A DNA stretch of 45,123 bases from Candidatus Saccharimonadota bacterium (GCA_017430725.1 JAFRMK010000001.1:1-45123), one strand, 5' to 3'; shown: positions 16,665 to 24,864, numbered from the stretch's first letter. Notes: generated by a model not told the origin, from the sequence alone. Numbers and translations are program-made.

Positions 16665-16688
16665 AAAAGGGCCGCAAATTTGCGACCC
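16663..16688 (-). terminator. Rho-independent terminator after the minus-strand coiled-coil gene
   Basis: A hairpin GGGCCGCAAATTTGCGACCC (one internal mismatch) is followed on the minus strand by six T. A second stem-loop (16693-16709, GGGGCTC/GAGCCCC) overlaps the stop codon just before it. Confidence 0.8.
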
Positions 16689-16697
16689 TCGTGGGGC

Positions 16698-17090
16698 TCA
16701 TGGAGCCCCGTTGTTGTGCCACTCATCCAGCTCTGCCTTAACTGAACCAAATTCATCATTCAGCTGGTCATAGGCGCATTGTTCGTTGACCAATGCTTGC
16801 TGGATGGCGTTTATCTCGTCTGCGAGATTGGACAGCTCGTCCTTCAGTAGGCTGTTCTCCTTTCTGACGCTTCTCAGCATTTTCGACTTCACTTGATATT
16901 CTTCAAGGATGTCGATAATCAGCTGAGCCGGCACCAATAAATCGTTGCCGTGGTCTTTCAGGAGCTTCAGGAGCTTTTTTGTCATTAGTTGCCCGTCTTC
17001 GCTTCGAATATTGACGACAACCGCTCCGCCTTCCTGTTTCAGGACCAGTTTGCCCCGACCGGACTCTAATCTCAATGTGCTCACCTCCAT
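16698..17090 (-). CDS. Coiled-coil protein of unknown function
   Basis: Not assigned to a family. Residues ~1-35 look like a small beta domain (LESGRGKLVLKQEGGAVVVNIR), about 36-60 are a K/L-rich amphipathic helix, and about 65-125 form a predicted coiled coil ending in acidic residues. The start is uncertain: ATG 17090 opens the frame, but the sequence GGAGGTG falls inside its first codons and is ideally spaced (6 nt) before a TTG at 17075, which would give a 125-aa protein. The gene has its own -35/-10 promoter and its own terminator, and is divergent from rpsB. Confidence 0.75.
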   Translation of the reverse strand: MEVSTLRLESGRGKLVLKQEGGAVVVNIRSEDGQLMTKKLLKLLKDHGNDLLVPAQLIIDILEEYQVKSKMLRSVRKENSLLKDELSNLADEINAIQQALVNEQCAYDQLNDEFGSVKAELDEWHNNGAP

Positions 17091-17119
17091 AGTGTAGGAT
17101 ATGATTAGACCGTTATTTA

Positions 17120-17148
17120 ATAATATCACAGATTATTAAAAAAGTCAA
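17120..17148 (-). promoter_or_regulatory. Sigma70-type promoter for the coiled-coil gene
   Basis: On the minus strand TTGACT (17148-17143) and TATTAT (17125-17120) are separated by 17 bp. Transcription should begin near 17113, leaving a ~25-nt leader before GGAGGTG. Confidence 0.75.
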
Positions 17149-17212
17149 TTATTACCCCCGTTTTGCCCATACTATTTCGCACTGGAAAAAGTCGTCGACT
17201 TATGTTAAAATA

Positions 17213-17221
17213 TCAGAGTAA
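17213..17221 (+). promoter_or_regulatory. Extended -10 promoter for rpsB-tsf
   Basis: TGTTAAAAT with no clear -35 box. Transcription would start near 17228, giving a ~40-nt leader that carries a GGAG Shine-Dalgarno before ATG 17269. Confidence 0.65.
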
Positions 17222-17268
17222 TCAAAATTAATGAATCAGCCCACTACGGGCGAAGGAGAAGGTAGTAG

Positions 17269-18000
17269 ATGCCTGTCAAGACAGATATCAAGGAGCTTCT
17301 TGTTGCTGGTGCGCATTTTGGTCACAAGACCAGCCGTTGGCACCCCAAGATGGCCCCATACATCCACAGCAAGCGCCAAGGCGCTCACATTATCAACCTT
17401 GAGAAGACCATCGAGGCGCTCGATGAGGCCTTACCACAACTGACCAAATTGGCCAGCAAAGGCGAGAAAATTTTGTTTGTTGGCACCAAGAAGCAAATGA
17501 AAGACGCCATCAAAGAAGTCGCCGAATCGGTCGACATGCCATATGTCACGGTGCGTTGGGTTGGCGGCATGCTGACCAATGTCGAGACCATCAGCAAGCA
17601 GATTCGCAAACTGAAGGACCTCGAACGCCGCATGAAGACCGGCGAATTGGAAAAACGCTACAATAAACTTGAAGTACAACGCTTCCAGGAAGAGATCGAC
17701 ACCCTAAACGAGCGCTATGGCGGCATTAAAGATATGAATAAGCAGCCGGTCGCTATCATCGTTGGTGACACGATTCAAGACAAGAATGCCATCAAAGAGG
17801 CGAAGACTTTGCATATCCCAGTCTTTGCAATCTGTGACACCAACAGCGACCCCAGCGAAATCGATTACCCGATTCCGGCAAACGACGACGCAATTAAGTC
17901 TGTCAAAATCATCATGGGTTATTGCGCTGAAGCCATCAAGGAAGGCAAAGCAAAAGTAAAAAGCGAAAACACCACAAAAAACGTAACACCAAAGGAGTAA
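17269..18000 (+). CDS. rpsB: Ribosomal protein uS2
   Basis: The 243-aa protein is a normal-length S2: it opens with the family segment KELLVAGAHFGHKTSRWHPKM, then INLEKTIEALDEAL, the coiled-coil insertion (about residues 95-150) and the C-terminal IAICDTNSDPSEIDYPIPANDDA motif. It binds the 30S head and is needed for bS1 recruitment where S1 exists. Preceded by a leader with GGAGAAGG and followed 2 nt later by tsf, the standard bacterial rpsB-tsf operon. Confidence 0.98.
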   Translation: MPVKTDIKELLVAGAHFGHKTSRWHPKMAPYIHSKRQGAHIINLEKTIEALDEALPQLTKLASKGEKILFVGTKKQMKDAIKEVAESVDMPYVTVRWVGGMLTNVETISKQIRKLKDLERRMKTGELEKRYNKLEVQRFQEEIDTLNERYGGIKDMNKQPVAIIVGDTIQDKNAIKEAKTLHIPVFAICDTNSDPSEIDYPIPANDDAIKSVKIIMGYCAEAIKEGKAKVKSENTTKNVTPKE

Positions 18001-18002
18001 AC

Positions 18003-18641
18003 ATGGCCGCAAAAGCTAAAACTACCAAAGAAGTTGCCGGCGAGGCAAAGGAAATCACCATTGAGCTCATCAAAAAGCTCAAAGAGCTGTCTGGCGTGGG
18101 GCTGACCGATGCCAAGAAGGCATTGGTTGAGGCCAAGGGCGATTTCGACAAGGCGCTCGCCGAAATGCGCAAAAAAGGTTTAACCAAGGCAGAAAAGCGC
18201 GGCGACCGTGAAACCCGCGAAGGCGTGATTGACGCCTACGTCCACGATGGTCGAATTGGCGCAATCGTGGAGGTCAACTGTGAGACTTCGTTTGTGGCCA
18301 AGACGGACGAATTCAAAGAATTGGCCCACAAAATCGCCATGCAAGTAGCCAGCATGAACCCACAGTGGGTGACTGAAGACGAAATCCCGGCCGACAAGCT
18401 GAAAGAAGCGCAGGAATTGGCCAAAAAGTCGCTCACCGGCAAAGAGCCGGCCGCTCGCGTCGAGCAAATTATTGCCGCAAAAGTTTCCAAGACTTTTGCC
18501 GACCGAGTTTTGATGAGCCAGACCTACATCTTTGATGACAGCAAGACTGTTGCTCAGCACATCAAAGACGTCATCGCTAAGACCGGCGAGAACATCACGG
18601 TCAAACAGTTCAAGCGCATCGAACTGGGCGTGACGGAATAG
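18003..18641 (+). CDS. tsf: Elongation factor Ts
   Basis: Nucleotide exchange factor for EF-Tu. The 212-aa protein is shorter than E. coli EF-Ts (about 283): it has the UBA-like N-terminal domain (KKLKELSGVGLTDAKKAL, then the DFDKALAEMRKKG helix), the EF-Tu contact motif CETSFVAKTDEF, and one core subdomain, and ends with the ITVKQFKRIELG strand. The shortened form is common in compact genomes and organelles. A Shine-Dalgarno AAAGGAG overlaps the end of rpsB. Its N-terminal residues are Lys/Ala/Thr-rich. A strong bidirectional terminator follows. Confidence 0.97.
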   Translation: MAAKAKTTKEVAGEAKEITIELIKKLKELSGVGLTDAKKALVEAKGDFDKALAEMRKKGLTKAEKRGDRETREGVIDAYVHDGRIGAIVEVNCETSFVAKTDEFKELAHKIAMQVASMNPQWVTEDEIPADKLKEAQELAKKSLTGKEPAARVEQIIAAKVSKTFADRVLMSQTYIFDDSKTVAQHIKDVIAKTGENITVKQFKRIELGVTE

Positions 18642-18652
18642 GCATCGCCCAT

Positions 18653-18690
18653 AAAAAATATCTCCACCAAAGCGGTGGAGATATTTTTTT
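18653..18690. terminator. Bidirectional terminator between tsf and the aquaporin gene
   Basis: A 13-bp stem (AAATATCTCCACC with GGTGGAGATATTT, loop AAAGC) has T on the plus side and a run of A on the left, so it can end both convergent transcripts. Confidence 0.9.
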
Positions 18691-18700
18691 GACGCTCTCG

Positions 18701-19708
18701 TTAGTTGGCGAGTTCTTCGCCAGCCAATTTCGAGCTGATGTCTGACAGGTAGAAACCAAGCGCACCACCCAGAACCGGGAAGATGACATAGGTTACTAGC
18801 ATCGGCATCAAAGCCTTCATCAGCGCGTCAAAGCCTTCGGCATCGCCGGGGAACAGGCCATAGACAAAGGCCACGGCCGGGTTCATTACGAAGACGGTAT
18901 CGCTAATGTAGAGGTAGTTGCTGCAAATCACAACCGCCAAGAGCAATGCCAAGAACACGCCTGCTGCAACGACAGAAGCGAACGTGAATGCACTGCGTTT
19001 GTAGGTCAAAGCTCGTGCATAGGCGAAAGCAATGACGATCGCGCCCATGAATTCGAGCAACACGATTGGCCAGAACATGCTGAAGCCTTCGGTTGCAATC
19101 GTGAGATCGCTGGCTGGCGTTAGTGCTGGCAAGCTGGCCGAGCTGGCGCTGATTTGGCCAGAAGCCAAGCCGACTTGATAGAAGCCATTAATCACGACAT
19201 AGCCGAGCCATGCACCAAGAATTTGGGCAATGATATATAGCACGCCACGAATTGCGCTCATACGGCGCGTCGCCAACATGCCGACGGTAATAATCGGGTT
19301 AAGGTTTGCGCCCGACAAGCGGAACACCGCCAAAGTGATGACGAGGTAACCGAAGACCATGTACAACGGGTTGAACAAACCGAGCGTCAGCGCAATCATC
19401 GTAATTAGCATGACGCCTACAGCTTCACCAATCAATGCGCCGAAGATTTTTCCGCGCTTGAAGATGGTTAGGATGTTTTCGGTTGCGTCAAACTTGCGTG
19501 CGAAAAACTCCCTCACCGCACTGTGTTTTTTGCTCGTAATGACTTTTACGTCAGTTTTCTTGGCGTCAGCTTTCTTCTTGGCGCCCTTATCGACAACTAC
19601 TTCTGCTGACTTTGCAGTCCTCGCAGTGGCAGTGGCCTTGGCTTTTGAAGCGGCTTTGCTTTTCGCAGAGCTAGTCTTCTTGGCCTTTTTGGCTTTCGAT
19701 GTTGCCAT
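18701..19708 (-). CDS. Aquaporin/MIP family channel with Lys/Ala-rich N-terminal extension
   Basis: The last ~250 of 335 residues form a MIP channel with six helices and two half-helix loops: a first NPA-like box as NPI (residues 137-139, SGANLNPIITVGM) and a second as NPA (276-278, VFVMNPAVAF). The arginine that normally follows the second box, part of the selectivity filter, is Val here, so a solute channel with a wider or less polar filter is likely. The first ~60 residues are a Lys/Ala/Ser-rich, histone H1-like tail unlike any usual aquaporin N-terminus. Good Shine-Dalgarno (AAAAGGAGG). Monocistronic on the minus strand. Confidence 0.85.
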   Translation of the reverse strand: MATSKAKKAKKTSSAKSKAASKAKATATARTAKSAEVVVDKGAKKKADAKKTDVKVITSKKHSAVREFFARKFDATENILTIFKRGKIFGALIGEAVGVMLITMIALTLGLFNPLYMVFGYLVITLAVFRLSGANLNPIITVGMLATRRMSAIRGVLYIIAQILGAWLGYVVINGFYQVGLASGQISASSASLPALTPASDLTIATEGFSMFWPIVLLEFMGAIVIAFAYARALTYKRSAFTFASVVAAGVFLALLLAVVICSNYLYISDTVFVMNPAVAFVYGLFPGDAEGFDALMKALMPMLVTYVIFPVLGGALGFYLSDISSKLAGEELAN

Positions 19709-19779
19709 TTTTCCTCCTTTTAGAAAATATATAACCCCATAATATCACAAAACCAACAGGTGCAAGCATTTTCGTGTCA

Positions 19780-19788
19780 TGCTACAAT
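19780..19788 (+). promoter_or_regulatory. Extended -10 promoter for the tail-anchored protein
   Basis: TGCTACAAT; here a ~25-nt leader with AGGAGG follows, so this transcript is leadered. Confidence 0.6.
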
Positions 19789-19820
19789 AGGACAAGTGCT
19801 TAGCAAAACAGGAGGATGTA

Positions 19821-20054
19821 GTGGGAATACTAGTAGAAAACAACGAAGATAAGAGTCTTTTGCAGGATAAAATCGCCGCTGATTTGCGCGAGCGCGCCGC
19901 ACGCACTTCCCAGCAAGACGACCAAGACGTCGATTTTGTCGAAGATTCTCGCCACATTGAGGGCACGCACAAAACGGCTCGCTTCAGTTGGTTCTGGCTC
20001 ATCTTGATTGTGCTGGCAATTCTTTCGTTGGTGGTAATTTTTGTTCTGAAATAA
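19821..20054 (+). CDS. Small tail-anchored membrane protein of unknown function
   Basis: Not assigned to a family. The 77-aa protein starts with GTG (the preceding ATG is followed directly by TAG) placed after a clear AGGAGG. Residues 1-50 are soluble and acidic, with an RERAARTSQQDDQDVD stretch; residues about 56-76 form one very hydrophobic helix that ends the protein. That layout is a C-terminal tail anchor facing the cytoplasm. It stands alone between the divergent aquaporin gene and pheS. Confidence 0.7.
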   Translation: MGILVENNEDKSLLQDKIAADLRERAARTSQQDDQDVDFVEDSRHIEGTHKTARFSWFWLILIVLAILSLVVIFVLK

Positions 20055-20082
20055 ACCAAGTCTGACGCATACCCCTGTTTTG

Positions 20083-20091
20083 TGATAAAAT
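20083..20091 (+). promoter_or_regulatory. Extended -10 box for pheST
   Basis: TGATAAAAT ends 10 nt before ATG 20102; no Shine-Dalgarno, no T-box or attenuator. Confidence 0.6.
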
Positions 20092-20101
20092 AATAGATGT
20101 T

Positions 20102-21064
20102 ATGTCAAAATCTGCGGAGTTAAAACAAAAACTCAAAGATTTAAATCTTGAGTATGCCAAAATTAAAGACCTGCCGCCAGCCGAGCGCGCAGACTTTGGG
20201 AAGAAGATTAACCAGCAAAAACAAGATTTGATGCGTCAAATCGCAGCAGCAGAAGACGCCGAACTCGACACGACCGTTGCGGCGCTTGATATTACCGCAC
20301 CTTTCGCTGTCAATGGCACGCCGCCAAGTTTGCTAGGCGCAGAGCAGGGCAGTCGCCATCCTTTGATGGTCGAGCTCGACCGCGTCACCAGCATCTACCA
20401 AAACATGGGCTTTGACATTGTTGAATCCAAACAACTTGACGACGAGTTTCACATGTTCGACAGCCTGAACTTCGCGAAAGGGCATCCTGCGCGCGATGGC
20501 TACGATAGCTTTCGCACCGAAGAAGGCTTCATTCCGCCCGCCCACACCAGCACGATGCAGCACCGCGTTTTGAAACAATTCAAGCCCAAACTCGCCGAGG
20601 GAAAGACTATCGCCGTCGTCGTGCCTGGACGCGTCTATCGCAACGAAGATGTCGACGCTACGCACGAACACACATTCTACCAATGCGAAGGCGTTTACGT
20701 TTCAGAAGATTGCACCATGGGCAACATGCTGGCGATTCTGCGCGAATTCTTCGAAAGTTATTACGGCCAAAAACTCAATATCAAAACTCAACCGGGCTAT
20801 TTCCCATTCACCGAGCCATCGCTTGAATTCCTCATCGAGAAACCCAAATCGTTGGGCGGAAAGGGCGACGGCTGGCTCGAGATGTTGGGCTGTGGCATGA
20901 TTCACCCCAATGTCCTGAAGATGGCCGGCATCGACCCCCACAAATACCAGGGTTTTGCTTGGGGCGGCGGCATCGACCGTTTAGTGATGTTGCGTTATGG
21001 CCTAAACGACGTGCGTTATTTTGAGTCCGCAAAACTTGATTTTCTGAAGGAGTTGGCATGCTAA
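20102..21064 (+). CDS. pheS: Phenylalanyl-tRNA synthetase alpha subunit
   Basis: The 320-aa catalytic subunit starts with a short coiled coil (about residues 1-60), then the class II core: HPLMVELDRVTSIYQNMGFDIVESKQLDDEFHMFDSL (motif 1 region), HTSTMQHRVLKQF, motif 2 GRVYRNEDVDATHEHTFYQCEG, and motif 3 GFAWGGGIDRLVMLRYGLNDVRYF. It forms the (alpha-beta)2 enzyme that charges tRNA-Phe. It overlaps pheT by 7 nt, ensuring balanced synthesis. Length is near normal. Confidence 0.97.
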   Translation: MSKSAELKQKLKDLNLEYAKIKDLPPAERADFGKKINQQKQDLMRQIAAAEDAELDTTVAALDITAPFAVNGTPPSLLGAEQGSRHPLMVELDRVTSIYQNMGFDIVESKQLDDEFHMFDSLNFAKGHPARDGYDSFRTEEGFIPPAHTSTMQHRVLKQFKPKLAEGKTIAVVVPGRVYRNEDVDATHEHTFYQCEGVYVSEDCTMGNMLAILREFFESYYGQKLNIKTQPGYFPFTEPSLEFLIEKPKSLGGKGDGWLEMLGCGMIHPNVLKMAGIDPHKYQGFAWGGGIDRLVMLRYGLNDVRYFESAKLDFLKELAC

Positions 21065-23496
21065 TATCACTTAACTGGCTAAAGCGCGGCCTTGGTCAAA
21101 TCACGGTCAGCGACGACGAACTCATCAAATTAATTGGCGCTCGTCTCGTTGAGGTCGAGGGCGTACTCGACCAAAGCACGAAATACGACAATATCTTCTG
21201 CGTGCAAGTAAAAAGTTGCGAAAAAATCCCCGACACCCACCTCACGCTTTGCAAAATCGATGATGGTCAAAAAGCCCCCGACGTTGTACGTGATGCTGAC
21301 GGTCTGGTCCAGGTCATGTGCGGCGCACCGAATGTGCGTGTCGGCATGTTTGCCGTCTGGATTGCACCGGGCGCCATCGTCCCCAGCACTTTTGCCGACG
21401 CCGAACCCTTCGTCATCGGTATGCGCAAAATGCTCAAACGATACGATTCCTATGGCATGATGGCCGGTGCCGACGAGTTGGATTTGGGTGACGACCACAG
21501 CGGTATCGTCGAGCTCAATCCGGCCAACCTAAAGCCAGGCGACAGTTTTGCTGACTTGTTCCTCAGCCTAAATGACAAGATTCTCGATATCGAAAACAAA
21601 TCGCTTACGCACCGTCCTGACACTTTCGGTATGCTAGGCTTCAGGCGCGAAGTTGCCGGCATTCTTGGCCAGGCCTTCCATTCGCCAGACTGGTATCTCA
21701 ACGCCCAGCCACATTTCACAAACGACGCGAATGTCAAATTATCCATCGAGGCCGATGCCGAGCTTTGCCCGCGCTATACTGCCATTATTTTTTCCGTTTC
21801 GTCCGCCCCGGCCACGACCTACCTCAATGAACAGGCCACCTTGCTGGCTCGTTCCGGCATGCGCCCTATCGACCCTATCGTTGACGCTACGAATTATGCC
21901 ATGTTGAATTATGGACAACCGCTCCACGCTTTCGATTACGACAAGTTTGTCGCCGTTGGCAAAACCGATGAGCCGAAAATCATTGTGCGCGCGGCGCGTG
22001 AGGGCGAAAAACTCACGCTACTCGACGGCAAAGAGATTACCATGTCGCCCGACGACATCGTCATCACCAGCAATGATATACCGGTCGCGCTCGCTGGCGC
22101 CATGGGCGGCGCCAACACCGCCATCGATTCGAGCACCAAGCGCATCATTCTTGAATCGGCCAGTTTTAGTCTGTATCATCTGCGCAAAACCCAGATGGCG
22201 CACGGCATTTTCTCCGAGGCTATCACTCGTTTCACCAAGGGGCAGCCAGTCGGCCAAACCCTTCCTGTCGCACTTCGTTTTGCCGAACTGACCAAAGATT
22301 ATCTCCAACCGATTGCCTTGTTCGACACACAGTCCGCGCCCGCATCGGCTCCCACCGTCACGCTCGAACTGGCTCAAATCAATCGTCTGCTTGGGAGTGA
22401 TTTCTCCATTGATGACGTCAAACAGCTACTCGAAAATGTTGAATTTTCCGTTGCGGTTTCCGAACAACAACTGACCGTTGCTGTACCATTCTGGCGTACC
22501 GACATCGCTATCCCAGAGGACATCATTGAGGAAGTCGGGCGTCTTTCGGGCTACGACAATCTTACGCCCGTCCTGCCGCTACACGCCACCGCTTCGCCCA
22601 ATCCGGCCATGGTGCTCAAATCCGACCTGCGCCAACTGCTGGCCAGCTTTGGCGCTAACGAAGCCTTGACCTATTCCTTCGTGCACGGCGACCTGCTGAA
22701 AAAGGTCGGTCAAGACACCCAGAATTCTTATCGCATCGTCAATTCCATTTCGCCAGATTTGCAATTCATCCGCCAGAGCATCGCGCCGAGCCTGCTCGCC
22801 AAGTGCTATAGCAACTTGCGCACCGGCTATCACAAGTTTGCATTATTCGAAATGAATCAGTGCTACCGCCGCAGCGACGGCTGCGACGAAGACGGCGTGC
22901 CCCTGAACCGACACCAGCTAGCACTAGTGTATGTCGATGACACCAGCGACTCGAACTTCTATACCGCAAAGCACTATCTGGTGCAATTGCTCCAGCGCCT
23001 CGGCATCCAGGCGGAGTTTGCCCCGTTCGTCGGCGCCGAAGACGCCTCGAACAGTTATTACGAAGCGAAGCGCTCGGCCAATATCATGGCAAATGGCCGT
23101 GTGCTGGGATATCTCGGCGAGGTGAAAACTTCCGTCTTGCGCCAGTTCAAGCTGCCGGCCGGCGTCGCTATTTTCGAGCTCGCGCTTGACGAATTGCTTG
23201 CGTTAGACCGTCAGGCGCAGCGGTCTTTCCGCCTCAGCCAGTATCCGTTCGTTAGTCGCGACCTAACCGTAACTGTTCCCGCGGCCGCCAATTACGGCGA
23301 TTTCGCGGCCAAACTGAAGGCCGTCCTCCAAGATGCTGGTCTGATTTTCCGCCTCTCGCCCACCTCGATCTATCAGGGCGAAGATGCCACCACCAAGCAT
23401 CTCAGTTTCCATCTCGAATTTGCTCATCCCGACAAAACTCTCACCAAAGCCGAAATTCAGGATATAATGAAACAAGCTGAATCAATTAATAACTAA
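21058..23496 (+). CDS. pheT: Phenylalanyl-tRNA synthetase beta subunit
   Basis: The 812-aa subunit has the full bacterial domain order: an N-terminal module, an EMAP/OB-fold tRNA-binding domain (about 45-160, CGAPNVRVGMFAVWIAPGA), the B3/B4 editing domain (about 210-400, including GAMGGANTAID), the B5 domain (about 410-490), a degenerate class II core (about 500-700), and the FDX-ACB anticodon-binding domain at the end (from about 715, LSQYPFVSRDLTVTVPA). It structures the enzyme and hydrolyses Tyr-tRNA-Phe. Starts inside pheS. Confidence 0.97.
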   Translation: MLISLNWLKRGLGQITVSDDELIKLIGARLVEVEGVLDQSTKYDNIFCVQVKSCEKIPDTHLTLCKIDDGQKAPDVVRDADGLVQVMCGAPNVRVGMFAVWIAPGAIVPSTFADAEPFVIGMRKMLKRYDSYGMMAGADELDLGDDHSGIVELNPANLKPGDSFADLFLSLNDKILDIENKSLTHRPDTFGMLGFRREVAGILGQAFHSPDWYLNAQPHFTNDANVKLSIEADAELCPRYTAIIFSVSSAPATTYLNEQATLLARSGMRPIDPIVDATNYAMLNYGQPLHAFDYDKFVAVGKTDEPKIIVRAAREGEKLTLLDGKEITMSPDDIVITSNDIPVALAGAMGGANTAIDSSTKRIILESASFSLYHLRKTQMAHGIFSEAITRFTKGQPVGQTLPVALRFAELTKDYLQPIALFDTQSAPASAPTVTLELAQINRLLGSDFSIDDVKQLLENVEFSVAVSEQQLTVAVPFWRTDIAIPEDIIEEVGRLSGYDNLTPVLPLHATASPNPAMVLKSDLRQLLASFGANEALTYSFVHGDLLKKVGQDTQNSYRIVNSISPDLQFIRQSIAPSLLAKCYSNLRTGYHKFALFEMNQCYRRSDGCDEDGVPLNRHQLALVYVDDTSDSNFYTAKHYLVQLLQRLGIQAEFAPFVGAEDASNSYYEAKRSANIMANGRVLGYLGEVKTSVLRQFKLPAGVAIFELALDELLALDRQAQRSFRLSQYPFVSRDLTVTVPAAANYGDFAAKLKAVLQDAGLIFRLSPTSIYQGEDATTKHLSFHLEFAHPDKTLTKAEIQDIMKQAESINN

Positions 23497-23511
23497 CATG
23501 CGAGGTGTTTT

Positions 23512-24198
23512 ATGATACAAAATGAAGAATTACGAACCAGTGGCCGTCAGCGCGTTGCCATCGTCGTGATTGCGCTTTTGATGCTATTTTCGACTTTTGC
23601 GCTCTATGCCGGCATCATGATTGGCAACAAGGGCAGTAGCTCTGGCGCCGACGAAGAGAAGACCGCTCGCTTCAACGAGCTCTACGCCAAATATATCGCC
23701 GCGCTCGACGAGCAGGGGAGCAAGCTGTCGGACAAATATTTTGACGATTTTTCAAGCTATAAGTCTCGCGTCAAGGCCTTCAACTCCGCAGACATTACGA
23801 AGCTGGAGAAAAAAGACCTGAAAGTGGGCGATGGTGCCGAGGTGACCGACGAAAACTTCACCGCTTATTCCGCCTACTACATCGGCTGGCTATCCGATGA
23901 GACCATCTTTGACTCTTCGTTTGATAATGCCGACAAGCCGACCGCTCTGAAAACTCCGCTGGCCGGCTCTAACAACATGATTCAGGGCTGGATCGAGGGC
24001 ATTGTTGGCATGAAAATCGGTGGCGTGCGCGAATTGTCGATTCCGTCAGCCCTGGCTTATGGCGATCAGGCGCAGGATAAAATTCCCGCCAACAGCCCAC
24101 TTAAATTCGTTATTATGTTGCTTGACCCCGTCGAGGAGCCCAATTTTGAAGGCTATGAGGAGCTCGAACAGCTGATGAACGAACTCTACGGCGCCTAA
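23512..24198 (+). CDS. Membrane-anchored FKBP-type peptidyl-prolyl isomerase
   Basis: The 228-aa protein has one N-terminal membrane helix (about residues 15-36), a helical linker, and a C-terminal FKBP domain (about 105-215): GDGAEVTDENFTAYYIGW, then DETIFDSSFDN, GWIEGIVGMKIGGVRELSIPSALAYGD and NSPLKFVIMLLD, all family landmarks. It should assist folding of secreted proteins on the outer face. It starts 15 nt after pheT with a GAGGTG site, so it likely shares the pheST transcript; a strong terminator follows it. Confidence 0.92.
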   Translation: MIQNEELRTSGRQRVAIVVIALLMLFSTFALYAGIMIGNKGSSSGADEEKTARFNELYAKYIAALDEQGSKLSDKYFDDFSSYKSRVKAFNSADITKLEKKDLKVGDGAEVTDENFTAYSAYYIGWLSDETIFDSSFDNADKPTALKTPLAGSNNMIQGWIEGIVGMKIGGVRELSIPSALAYGDQAQDKIPANSPLKFVIMLLDPVEEPNFEGYEELEQLMNELYGA

Positions 24199-24213
24199 TC
24201 ATACCCATCAAAA

Positions 24214-24235
24214 CCCCGATTTTTCGGGGTTTTTT
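24214..24235 (+). terminator. Rho-independent terminator after the FKBP gene
   Basis: CCCCGA and TCGGGG form a 6-bp stem around TTTT, followed by six T. Confidence 0.9.
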
Positions 24236-24270
24236 GTGCAAAAATAACAGGGGCAAAAGCATAAATGGTA

Positions 24271-24299
24271 TTGACAAAAATAGACATTAGTGCTATAAT
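24271..24299 (+). promoter_or_regulatory. Consensus sigma70 promoter with extended -10
   Basis: TTGACA (24271-24276), a 17-bp spacer, TATAAT (24294-24299) and a TGC extension: a perfect match to the consensus, the strongest promoter in the window. It feeds the structured leader below. Confidence 0.95.
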
Positions 24300-24306
24300 G
24301 ATTGCG

Positions 24307-24434
24307 TAATCGTTGAAAAACGGTTACAGCACATTACAAGGCGAGAGCCTCCGAAGTGGAGTTATTTCTCGCAATCTTGCGCATTCCGCTATGTAGTGCG
24401 CGAAATTGCGAGAAATAAAAAAGCTTTTGGAGGT
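24307..24434 (+). ncRNA. Structured 5' leader, possible cis-regulatory RNA
   Basis: Hairpins seen: 24307-24326 (8-bp stem, GAAA tetraloop); 24339-24350 (AGGC/GCCT, GAGA tetraloop); alternatively 24349-24361 (CTCC/GGAG); and a long hairpin 24362-24418 (14 bp perfect, one C-A mismatch, then GCGCA/TGCGC). CCTCC at 24348-24352 can pair with the Shine-Dalgarno GGAGG at 24429-24433 across the long hairpin, or its CTCC part with GGAG at 24358-24361, so two exclusive states, site hidden or free, are possible. I do not recognise it as a known riboswitch class. Function is inference. Confidence 0.55.
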
Positions 24435-24442
24435 AATAAAGG

Positions 24443-24850
24443 ATGTTTAATTTCTATTTCATAGTAGCTCCAGCTATGCTGGTAATGGCCTATATCATCG
24501 GCCGTAAGTTCGTGACTCGAGAAAAAGGAGCGGAGCGGGTAGTCAAAATCCGCTACGCCTCGGCCTCGACCGAACAGATAACAGCAATCATCATGGCCGT
24601 TATCGTAGTCGTTATGATTACGATAGAGTCCAGCCAGGGCATCATTCAGGCAATCGATGACACGATTGCCAGTGATGATCCTACCGGCGTGTATGCACTC
24701 TTATTTGCTGCCATGGCACTCGTGGCGATATTCGTAGTGTTAGCTGTTGTCTACTGGTTGGCCATCCGCTTTGCGGAGGGGCAAAAAATTGAAGCGTTCA
24801 GAAAATCTGCTGTAGCTCACGGCTATGGCTATCGAGTTTCTCATCGTTAA
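24443..24850 (+). CDS. Small membrane protein of unknown function, behind the structured leader
   Basis: Not assigned to a family. The 135-aa product has three hydrophobic helices (about residues 4-20, 47-64 and 84-108), a basic patch after the first (GRKFVTREKGAERVVKIRY), an acidic loop (IDDTIASDDPT) between the second and third, and a basic, Gly/Tyr-rich tail. It starts at ATG 24443, 8 nt after GGAGGT. It is a single-gene unit between two terminators, with the best promoter in the window, so expression is probably high or tightly controlled. The leader is the main clue to its role. Confidence 0.8.
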   Translation: MFNFYFIVAPAMLVMAYIIGRKFVTREKGAERVVKIRYASASTEQITAIIMAVIVVVMITIESSQGIIQAIDDTIASDDPTGVYALLFAAMALVAIFVVLAVVYWLAIRFAEGQKIEAFRKSAVAHGYGYRVSHR

Positions 24851-24864
24851 TCCTTCTCGCCAGA

